Source: CALAED01 sp937891035
GTDB taxonomy: Bacteria; Actinomycetota; Actinomycetes; Streptosporangiales; Streptosporangiaceae
Direction: 5' to 3'
Assembly: GCA_035642125.1 (NCBI GenBank)
Contig: DASQSZ010000086.1
Location: 1 to 20,241, forward strand
DNA length: 20,241 nt
Shown here: positions 15,501 through 20,241 of the stretch, piece by piece
How the letters are laid out: the number at the start of each line of letters is the position of its first letter
Numbering within the stretch: the first letter of the stretch is position 1
Position numbers and translations under genes: made by a program
Notes under the pieces: generated by a model
The model's input: only the letters and a program-made list of their open reading frames with translations
What the model was told of the DNA's origin: nothing
Database searches by the model: none

Positions 15501-15787
15501 TCGACCGGGCGAGCGAGCGCGGCGACGACGCCCGTGCCGCCGAATACGACAGGGAGCGCGCGGCGCTGCTCGACGAGCTGAAGGCGGCCGCCGGACTCGC
15601 CGGACGCGACCGCCTGCTCGGCGATGAGGCGGAACGCGCCCGCAAGACGGTGACCGCCCGGATCCGCGACACGTTGCGCAAGCTCGATTCGCGTCACCCC
15701 GAACTCGCCGCGTACCTCCGCGCCACCGTCTCCACCGGGGCCACGTGCCGCTACCAGCCCGGCGAAGACCTCAGCTGGCGGCTGTGA
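12584..15787 (+). CDS. STAND/AAA-type ATPase with TPR-like middle and conserved C-terminal module
   Basis: The 1067-residue protein begins with an AAA ATPase module. ALIGRDHPAGIL is the usual N-terminal motif, Walker A GEAGIGKT is at 34-41, Walker B VVVVLEDLHWAD at 135-146, and a GGNPFFVEQ sensor stretch follows. A long helical region (~360-850) looks like TPR-type repeats. From ~880 a conserved segment reads FRFDGEVWSLGFAGRTVHV then DAKGLHDLHLLLSRPG. A coiled-coil and a basic C-terminus (ARKTVTARIRDTLRKLDSRHPEL, then TGATCRYQP) follow. No LuxR or SARP helix-turn-helix is seen; the basic end may be a winged helix. Such ATPases act as signal-responsive switches, but the signal is unknown. TTG 12584 is used because an in-frame TGA lies just upstream and the domain starts at residue 4. 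It is probably monocistronic. Confidence 0.88.
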   Translation: MTAALIGRDHPAGILRAEIGRVAGSHGGLVLITGEAGIGKTTLVTNAMAEARELGALVLSGSCWDSESAPGYWPWVQVIRGLRRVATAEEWAAAAAGGGLSVLLGEAQSTEAVDGFQLYDAVMTALVSVSQRTPVVVVLEDLHWADTASLKLLEFAAQHTWFERLLLVGTYRDVEVEAADGHPLQPLITPLLAKATTVTLTGLGRAEVGRLIARTAGREPTDDLVAEVHRRTGGNPFFVEQTARLWHSGGAVTAIAPGVRDALRRRLSLLPEPVVRLLSTAAVLGREFHRQVLAATAAAPVPHVARLLDQAVTARLVVTLGGGSFAFAHDLVRETLYDLLDEAAARRQHAAVVRALDNNPALAERTLPADLARHAYLAGDDIEPARAVGLLLAAARDAISRMAFEESIGHNWRAYERAADQPRRRIAIAVDLANALHHNNERDEAWRIYTEAISAAKEMDDPALLARVALSLYEIDHTGGRRELVTDLLRAAHGRLVTAGSAPDPDHRKSPDQLAQELTLHTAALARSGADDEALGFSLWARHNTIWGPGTAEERLALTDELAALARRTGNTETEVVAASFKWVALLEQGDPRYLDQHHEFVALAEGKGMPLPSFASYIDQCIITTLQGRFAEAQSFMERTIEAVEPSHAHFAYMADHLRWSLWMLQGRFAELADMHRMLTEHDHPYPHLMVGITAVEMGDIDAALRHLAETEATAGGSELLARSFVPLSLRFQAQVAAATRDPERCARVRAALAPFTREWAVSVYGCDISGPFVLWSALLDAAEERWDEAVEGFTAAYTSADRLGARPWSIEARSRLARALLARGATGDAKAGGSLLDEVEREAAEIGMPHVVERVRQARAGAADGGPGAAAAKTSRPTVAERPNSPEFRFDGEVWSLGFAGRTVHVPDAKGLHDLHLLLSRPGADVPAVRLVDPAAGEAVVAARRMGGDAVLDAEAKARYKRRLERLDEEIDRASERGDDARAAEYDRERAALLDELKAAAGLAGRDRLLGDEAERARKTVTARIRDTLRKLDSRHPELAAYLRATVSTGATCRYQPGEDLSWRL

Positions 15788-15823
15788 CCGGCACACGAGC
15801 ACGGCACGCGACCACGGCACGGC

Positions 15824-15898
15824 AAACCCCGGGCACGGCATACATGATCGTGCGCCTCCTGCCCAGGGCACGAGGCGCACGATCATGACGGGGTTTTT
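15824..15898. terminator. Nested hairpin terminator between convergent genes
   Basis: ATGATCGTGCGCCTC (15844-15858) pairs perfectly with 15872-15886, closing over GCCC/GGGC in the loop. An outer arm AAACCCCG (15824-15831) can pair with CGGGGTTT (15889-15896). The plus-strand side ends in five T (15894-15898). It sits between the stop of the STAND ATPase (15787) and the stop of the drrB-like gene (15903). It should terminate plus-strand transcripts and may stop minus-strand ones as well. Confidence 0.85.
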
Positions 15899-15902
15899 GG
15901 CT

Positions 15903-16745
15903 TTACTTCCGGTTGTACAGGCGCATGGTGAGGGTTCCGAACACCGCGACCAGCGCGGCGCCGCACACCAACACCCACGTGACCTCCCCCGCGGCCATGT
16001 CGCCGGCCATGAGGCCACGGACCGCGGCGACGAGGTGCGTGATTGGGTTGACCTTGACGAACGCCTGCAGCCAGCCGGGCATGGTCGCCGGCTCGACGAA
16101 GACGTTGCTGAGGAAGGTCAGCGGGAACAGCACCAGCATGGCCACGCCCATGACGGACTTCTCGGTGCGCAGCAACAACCCGAACATCGTCCAGACCCAG
16201 GAGAAGGCGAAGGAGAAGGCCACCAGCAGCGCAACGCCGGCCAGGACTCCGACGACGCTGCCGTCCGGCCGGAAACCCAGGGCCAGGCCGACCGCGAGGA
16301 TGACCGTGGACGCCATCGTGTAGCGGAACGCGTCGCCGAGCAGGTAACCGACCATCGGAGCAGGACGCCAGATCGGCAAGGTGCGGAAGCGGCCGAAAAC
16401 GCCCTTTTCAATGTCTTTATTGACTTCCACACCGGTGTACATCGTGATCATCACGACGCTGGTCACCATGATCCCCGGGAGCACAAACTGCAGGTAGTCA
16501 CCGGTCGATCCGGCGATCGCGCCCCCGAATAGGTAGGTGAACATCAACGTCATCATGATCGGGAACGCGGTGACGTCGAACAGTTGCTCCGGGACATGCT
16601 TGATCTTCAGCATGGCCCGCCAGCCGAACGCGGCCGACGCCGAAAGCGCGGTGGGCCGGGCCGGGCGAGCGCTGGGCGCAAGCACGGCGCCCAGGGTCTC
16701 GGCCACCGGGGTGTAGGCGGCGGTGGACTCTGTCGTTGTGGTCAT
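15903..16745 (-). CDS. ABC-2 type transport permease, DrrB-like
   Basis: The 280-residue membrane protein is the permease half of an ABC-2 exporter of the daunorubicin-resistance type. It has a cytoplasmic N-terminus of ~55 residues, then about six membrane helices (FPIMMTLMFTYLFGG; YLQFVLPGIMVTSVVMITMY; later VVGVLAGVALLVAFSFAFSWVW). The family stretch FPLTFLSNVFVEPATMPGWL comes before the last helices. Its ATG (16743-16745) overlaps the stop of the ATPase gene by four bases, so the pair is translationally coupled and should form one transporter. Likely cargo is a hydrophobic drug-like or lipid compound, but the substrate cannot be read from the sequence. Transcription ends at the bidirectional hairpin just beyond the stop. 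Confidence 0.93.
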   Translation of the reverse strand: MTTTTESTAAYTPVAETLGAVLAPSARPARPTALSASAAFGWRAMLKIKHVPEQLFDVTAFPIMMTLMFTYLFGGAIAGSTGDYLQFVLPGIMVTSVVMITMYTGVEVNKDIEKGVFGRFRTLPIWRPAPMVGYLLGDAFRYTMASTVILAVGLALGFRPDGSVVGVLAGVALLVAFSFAFSWVWTMFGLLLRTEKSVMGVAMLVLFPLTFLSNVFVEPATMPGWLQAFVKVNPITHLVAAVRGLMAGDMAAGEVTWVLVCGAALVAVFGTLTMRLYNRK

Positions 16746-17743
16746 GCCGCTTCCTTGTCGGTCTCGGTGTCGGTGGTGGGGTGGCCGGTCAGGGTGAGGA
16801 AGACCTCGTCCAGGCTGGGCTGGCCGAGAGAGAAGTCGTCGACGGTGATGCCGGCCTGGGCCAGCTCCGCCAGCGCCCGCGAAGCCTGCTCGGCGGCCCC
16901 GCGCTCTGTCTGCTCGCCCGAGATGCGCGCGGTCAGTGCGACCGGATCGGCGTCGAGTTGGACCTGAGTGCCTAGCGTCAGGGACAGCAATCGCTCTGCC
17001 TCCGGCCGCTGCGCCGCGTCCCGCAGCCGCACATGCACCGCGCCCGCGCCGACCGATGACTTCAGCTCACCCGGCGTACCCTCGGCGATGACCTTGCCGC
17101 GGTCGATGACCGCGATGCGGCCGGCGAGGTGGTCCGCCTCGTCGAGATACTGGGTCGTCAGCAACACAGTGGTGCCATGGGCGACGACCGTACGGACGAT
17201 CTCCCAGACCTGGTTGCGGCTGCGCGGGTCGAGGCCCGTCGTGGGCTCGTCGAGGAACAGCAGGTCCGGGGTGTTGAGGATGCTGGCCGCAATGTCGATC
17301 CGGCGGCGCATGCCACCGGAGTAATTCTTGACCAGACGGTCGGCGGCATCGGCCAGCCCGAACGCCTCGAGCAGCTGGGCGGCGCGGTCCCGGGCGGCCT
17401 GCTTGCGATGTCCCAGCAGTCGCGCCAGCAAGACGAGGTTCTCCGTTCCGGTCAGATCCTCATCGACCGAGGCGTACTGCCCGGTCAGGCTCACCCTGCC
17501 GCGCACGGCATCCGCCTCGTGCACCACATCGTGGCCGAAGACCCGGGCCGAACCGCCGTCCGGACGCAGCAACGTGGCCAGCACGCGGACCGCTGTGGTC
17601 TTGCCGGCGCCGTTCGGGCCGAGTACGCCGTAGACCATGCCCGCCGGCACTGCCAGATCGATGCCGTCCACGGCACGGGTTTTGCCGAAGACCTTGACGA
17701 GACCCGAGGTCTCGATGGCCAGCTCCGCGGTCTGACGAGTCAT
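16742..17743 (-). CDS. ABC transporter ATP-binding protein, DrrA-like
   Basis: The 333-residue ATPase energises the DrrB-like permease. Walker A GPNGAGKTT is at 42-50, Gln89 forms the Q loop, the signature YSGGMRRR begins at 141, and Walker B LLFLDEP is at 161-167. The switch position, usually His, is Gln (LLTTQYLDEAD), which is common in the DrrA group. The extra C-terminal domain of ~90 residues (HVRLRDAAQRPEAERLLSL, then SLDEVFLTLTG) is also typical of DrrA. ATG 17743 is preceded by GAGAGGA at good spacing, which excludes the longer in-frame extension upstream. It lies 31 bases after the FMN reductase stop and overlaps the permease, so the three genes form an operon. Confidence 0.95.
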   Translation of the reverse strand: MTRQTAELAIETSGLVKVFGKTRAVDGIDLAVPAGMVYGVLGPNGAGKTTAVRVLATLLRPDGGSARVFGHDVVHEADAVRGRVSLTGQYASVDEDLTGTENLVLLARLLGHRKQAARDRAAQLLEAFGLADAADRLVKNYSGGMRRRIDIAASILNTPDLLFLDEPTTGLDPRSRNQVWEIVRTVVAHGTTVLLTTQYLDEADHLAGRIAVIDRGKVIAEGTPGELKSSVGAGAVHVRLRDAAQRPEAERLLSLTLGTQVQLDADPVALTARISGEQTERGAAEQASRALAELAQAGITVDDFSLGQPSLDEVFLTLTGHPTTDTETDKEAA

Positions 17744-17774
17744 GTTCTGTCCTCTCCGGTGTCCACATAAATGA

Positions 17775-18359
17775 TCAAGAGACGTAGGGTCGCGCGGCGC
17801 GGGCTTCGCGCAACGCGCGGCCCCACCAGTCGAGTTGGTCGAGCATTGTCTTCGCCGCCTGGCGGGCCCTGTCGGCGGCGACCGGCTGTCCGTCGCCGTC
17901 GAAACCGTCGTCCAGCAGGTTGAAGCGCACGGAGTCGCGTACCACCACCGTGTGCAGCTCGGCGAAGACCGTGCGCAGCTGCTCCACGGCGTACACGCCA
18001 TCCGACCCGCTGCCGTACGCGACGAAGCCGACCGGCTTGGCCTGCCATTCGTCGTAGGCGTAGTCGATCGCCTGCTTCAACGAGGCCGGGAAGCTGCGGT
18101 TGTACTCAGGGGTGACGACCACGAAGGCCTCCGCCTGGCCGATCAAGGCGGTGAACCGTCTCATCTGCTGCGTCGCCAGGTCCGGATAGCGGGCGGGGAA
18201 GTCGAAGTCGACGAGATCGATGGTCGCCGGCTCCATGTCATCGCGCCGGCCTGCCTCGGCGACGAACCAGTTGCCGATGGCGCCGCCGGTCCGGCTCACC
18301 CGGGTACTGCCAATGATCACCGCGACTCGCAGCGCCGCCGCGGGCAGATAGTCGGTCAT
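17775..18359 (-). CDS. NAD(P)H-dependent FMN reductase (flavodoxin-like)
   Basis: The 194-residue protein has the flavodoxin-like fold that binds FMN and reduces flavin or quinone-type substrates with NAD(P)H. The phosphate-binding loop is VIIGSTRVSRTG (14-25), and the second signature VVTPEYNRSFPASLKQAIDY (81-100) is intact. The sequence continues WQAKPVGFVAYGSGS, where the isoalloxazine loop lies. ATG 18359 has GGGAGG six bases upstream, which separates it from a longer in-frame shadow extension. It is the first gene of the operon with the DrrA/DrrB-like exporter. This suggests roles linked to redox-active toxic compounds, one modifying and the other exporting; that link is inferred. Confidence 0.94.
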   Translation of the reverse strand: MTDYLPAAALRVAVIIGSTRVSRTGGAIGNWFVAEAGRRDDMEPATIDLVDFDFPARYPDLATQQMRRFTALIGQAEAFVVVTPEYNRSFPASLKQAIDYAYDEWQAKPVGFVAYGSGSDGVYAVEQLRTVFAELHTVVVRDSVRFNLLDDGFDGDGQPVAADRARQAAKTMLDQLDWWGRALREARAARPYVS

Positions 18360-18584
18360 CGGACGCCTCCCGGTGCTTCTGGCCGTCACCTTGAAGGCGC
18401 CAGACGCGACCCGGCGGCCGCTAGATCCGATCTCGCGAGCGCCGCGCGGTGCTGGGTTCGACCCGTCGATCGGCGGACCCACTCCCGGACGCCCCAAGGC
18501 CGTGCCGTAACCTGGGCATATCCCTCCATGGACATATATATAGCCCGATCGAGGCCTACTCCGGGCACTCACGGAGGGAGCAGC
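18360..18584. promoter_or_regulatory. Divergent intergenic region between the FMN reductase and HdeD genes
   Basis: This 225-base region separates genes read outwards. An alternating TATATATA at 18535-18542 is the only strongly AT-rich element and could supply a -10 box for the HdeD gene, with a transcription start near 18549. No matching -35 consensus was found. The HdeD ribosome binding site is GGAGGGAG at 18573-18580. Confidence 0.45.
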
Positions 18585-19214
18585 ATGGCTTACCGCCCGT
18601 CTCAGGCGACAGCGAGGCCGAACACACCCGACGGCCCGTACACGGGAATGGTCCAGCGCTTCGGCGGATCGTGGCAGACGACCCTCGGCGTGGGGCTCAT
18701 CACGCTGGTGTTGGGCATCATCATCGTCGCTTGGCCAGGGGTCACCGTCACCGTCGTCGCCGTCCTGTTCGGCATACAACTGCTCCTCTTCGGCGCCTTC
18801 AACATCGTCCGGTCGATCGCGTCGGGCGACGCGAGCGGGGGCACGCGGGTTCTCTTCGCCCTGCTCGGCGTGCTCTCGATCGCCGTGGGCGCGCTGGCGC
18901 TGCGCGATCTCTTCCAAACCATCGAAGTGATCGCCATCTTGTTCGGCCTGACCTGGCTCATCGGCGGGATCATCGAGTTCGTCAGCCTGGTGGCCGGGCC
19001 TTCGCGACCGGGCCGCGGCTGGTCGATACTGCTGGCGCTCCTCACCGTCATCGCCGGCATCATCGTCCTGTCGTATCCGACCCCGTCCCTGGTGACGCTC
19101 GCGGTCATCTTCGGCGTCTGGCTGATCGTCTGGGGGACCATGATGGCGTTCCTCGCGGTCACCGGCCGCTCCGCCGAACGCCGGGCTCGCCGCCACATCC
19201 CCGCCCATCCCTGA
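18585..19214 (+). CDS. HdeD-family (DUF308) membrane protein
   Basis: The 209-residue protein has six predicted membrane helices at about 31-50, 54-75, 88-107, 111-137, 146-163 and 166-192, with a short polar N-terminus and a basic C-terminus (RSAERRARR). The repeated Gly-rich helices with WPGVTV and YPTPSL turns, each following a G(I/L)I motif, are the hallmark of the duplicated DUF308 unit of HdeD. E. coli HdeD is linked to acid resistance; actinobacterial members are uncharacterised. ATG 18585 follows GGAGGGAG at good spacing. A much longer in-frame extension upstream is an antisense shadow of the FMN reductase. The stop codon overlaps the first residues of the decayed integrase fragment that follows. 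Confidence 0.93.
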   Translation: MAYRPSQATARPNTPDGPYTGMVQRFGGSWQTTLGVGLITLVLGIIIVAWPGVTVTVVAVLFGIQLLLFGAFNIVRSIASGDASGGTRVLFALLGVLSIAVGALALRDLFQTIEVIAILFGLTWLIGGIIEFVSLVAGPSRPGRGWSILLALLTVIAGIIVLSYPTPSLVTLAVIFGVWLIVWGTMMAFLAVTGRSAERRARRHIPAHP

Positions 19215-19424
19215 TCCCGGCCGCCTCCTGATCGACGCCCCCGCCGCCGGCGGAGGCGAGATCGAACCGTTGACCGCATTCGAGGCGCGTCGGCTGCTGG
19301 AAGCCGCAGACGAGCGGCCGAACGGAGCGCGCTGGATCGTCGCCTGGCGCTCGGGCCGCTTCAAGGCGAGGCGCTCGGCCTGCGGCGTTCCGGCCTCCCC
19401 CAGGGCAAGAGCAAGCGCCGGGCG
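19212..19424 (+). pseudogene. Fragment of a tyrosine-type site-specific integrase (frameshifted)
   Basis: In frame from about 19212 the translation reads RLLIDAPAAGGGEIEPLTAF followed by EARRLLEAADERPNGARWIV. This matches the junction between the core-binding and catalytic domains of actinobacterial phage/plasmid integrases. At about 19344 the match jumps to the next frame, as LALGPLQGEALGLRRS. In that family the usual text is LALGLRQGEALGLRW, with the Arg being the first catalytic residue; here the LRQ has become PLQ. One lost base in GCC(C)TGGCG explains the shift. No N-terminal arm-binding domain and no R-H-R-Y remainder is present, so the gene is dead. It ends where the DUF262 fragment begins on the other strand. 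Confidence 0.65.
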
Positions 19425-19426
19425 TG

Positions 19427-19730
19427 CTGCCCGTCGAGGACTGGATAGCGCCGGTCCGCTTGCCGGACCAGCAAGATTTCAGGTATCGGATATCCAAGAA
19501 GCGGCGACTCGATAAATCTGTCTATCTGCGGCCGATTCCAGACGAAGCCACACATAAAACCGGCAGACGAGATGCGCCTGTCCTCATGGCCGAACGAGGG
19601 GACGAGGGGACGCTCTTGCTCAGCCGCCGTACGAGTCCCTCAACATCGAATCCTGACCCGAGTGGTGACTCGTTGAGATGCGGGTTCGGCCTCGAGTAGA
19701 TCGTCACGATCGGCGTCGTCGAGTGCGAGC
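19427..19730 (-). pseudogene. Fragment of a DUF262 (GmrS/D-like, ParB-type) protein, frameshifted
   Basis: The minus strand encodes FVWNRPQIDRFIES then LLGYPIPEILLVRQADRRY and VLDGQ. This is the N-terminal core of DUF262 proteins (QR-x-FVW, SLLLGYPIP, DGQQR). Upstream in a second frame is SGFDVEGLVRRLSKS, and further up, in a third, DDADRDDLLEAEPASQRVTT, both like the start of this family. Two frameshifts are therefore implied, one near a CCCCTCGT duplication at about 19597-19612. The reading stops making sense right after DGQ, where the fragment abuts the integrase remnant. DUF262 domains occur in type IV restriction and other defence proteins. The fragment cannot make a functional protein. 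Confidence 0.6.
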
Positions 19731-20138
19731 GGTTCGAGACCGCGACGGGCCGCGTAGAGGCGGCCGACGTCCCGACCATCGCCCTTGGAGTAGCAACCAC
19801 CCCTGATTGCGTTTCCAGCTTTCCGGGCGGCTCGCGTGGCCCTTGAGGCTGTTGACCTTCCCGCACAACATGTCAGCGTGGGCTCGACGCGGAGCCGTGG
19901 TGTCTATATTGCACCCCTTCAGTGGTAAAAGTAAGCGGGTTCACCATTTTTACATCTAAAGCCGGACGGAATTTCCCGCTTTTGCTCTTTTGTGATAGGA
20001 CATTGGCCAGCATTTGTCAAATACTCCCTGGAAACTTCTCTCGCTACAGCCTTATTGTCGGAAACAACGACGACGGGAAGCCAGTTATGCCCGTCGTCGC
20101 GAAACACATCATCTCAGCGGAGGGTGAAGGACCTTACA
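19731..20138. other. Non-coding stretch: island edge, then AT-rich leader
   Basis: No convincing gene is seen in these ~400 bases. The first part (to ~19915) is high-GC and could be more remnant of the same decayed island. The second part (19915-20138) is sharply poorer in G+C and is probably the promoter and leader of the small secreted protein gene. Short frames on both strands here lack the GC-rich third positions of real genes in this genome. Confidence 0.5.
20068..20099. promoter_or_regulatory. 10-bp inverted repeat upstream of the small secreted protein gene
   Basis: CGACGACGGG (20068-20077) pairs perfectly with CCCGTCGTCG (20090-20099) around a 12-base loop. It ends 39 bases before the start codon, so it is either an operator or a leader hairpin. 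There is no T run after it, which argues against a simple terminator. Confidence 0.6.
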
Positions 20139-20241
20139 ATGCTGAAGAAGATTGCTAGTGCCGGTATGCTGACCGCCGCGATCGGCGGGGTGCTGCTCAC
20201 CGCGGCCCCCGCGCAGGCCGACGAATACTGGAACTGGAAGG
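20139..20241 (+). CDS. Small secreted protein (partial, C-terminus outside window)
   Basis: ATG 20139 is preceded by GAAGGA (20126-20131) at normal spacing. The 34 visible codons give MLKKIASAGMLTAAIGGVLL, then TAAPAQADEYWNWKG. This is a clear signal peptide with two Lys, a hydrophobic core and a PAQA cleavage site, followed by an aromatic, polar mature start. Streptosporangiales genomes often carry such small exported proteins of unknown role. The mature part is too short here for assignment. Confidence 0.85.
   Translation, partial: MLKKIASAGMLTAAIGGVLLTAAPAQADEYWNWK

Noticed and set aside
17835..18584. Upstream in-frame extension of the HdeD gene
   Set aside because: It runs antisense through the FMN reductase; a strong ribosome binding site and normal protein start are found at 18585.
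19652..19775. Minus-strand translation YSKGDGRDVGRLYAARRGLEPL as a separate gene
   Set aside because: Too short, no start, and partly explained as the degraded N-terminus of the DUF262 fragment.
19919..20158. 62- and 78-codon frames on opposite strands in the AT-rich leader
   Set aside because: Both lack the codon bias of this genome and overlap the hairpin and ribosome binding site of the small secreted protein gene.

Overview
The window is high-GC DNA (clearly above 65 percent G+C in the coding parts, with strong G/C at third positions) from an actinomycete. The gene style suggests Streptosporangiales or a close relative (inference only; no rRNA or other marker is present). No tRNA, rRNA, CRISPR array or intact mobile element was seen.

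Layout. (1) 1-3525 is a conserved housekeeping block: a zinc-dependent metalloprotease of the DUF2342/F420-associated type (minus strand, cut by the left edge), a PBP4-type D-Ala-D-Ala carboxypeptidase (minus), and a divergent inorganic pyrophosphatase (plus). (2) 3749-5269 (minus) is an ECF-type sigma factor that carries its own anti-sigma-like zinc finger, one membrane helix and a long Pro/Ser-rich tail. (3) 5487-8764 holds a perfect 25-bp palindrome set between a -35 and a -10 element, followed at once by a MerR-family regulator and a translationally coupled VIT-vWA protein. This is a self-contained regulator/effector operon of unknown function and the best candidate in the window for an undescribed system. 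(4) 8955-12290 holds a secreted subtilase with a strong terminator, an unrecognised Cys-rich protein that resembles a deaminase fold lacking its catalytic Glu, and a secreted HEXXH metalloprotease on the opposite strand. (5) 12584-15787 is a 1067-residue STAND-type ATPase with a TPR-like middle and a conserved C-terminal module in place of a LuxR helix-turn-helix. (6) 15903-18359 (minus) is a three-gene operon: NAD(P)H-dependent FMN reductase, DrrA-like ABC ATPase and DrrB-like permease. (7) 18585-19214 is an HdeD-type membrane protein. (8) 19212-19730 is a scrap yard: a frameshifted tyrosine-integrase fragment abuts an oppositely oriented, frameshifted DUF262 fragment. (9) The last 320 bases are an AT-rich leader with a hairpin, then the start of a small secreted protein cut by the right edge.

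How the genes fit together. The left block concerns cell-wall maturation and core metabolism. The centre is dominated by signalling (membrane-tethered sigma factor, MerR/VIT-vWA pair, STAND ATPase) and by secreted proteolysis (two exported proteases within 4 kb). The right part combines drug-type efflux with a flavin reductase and then a decayed island edge. Links between these blocks are inference; only the overlapping or closely spaced genes (MerR-VIT/vWA; reductase-drrA-drrB) are likely to be co-transcribed.
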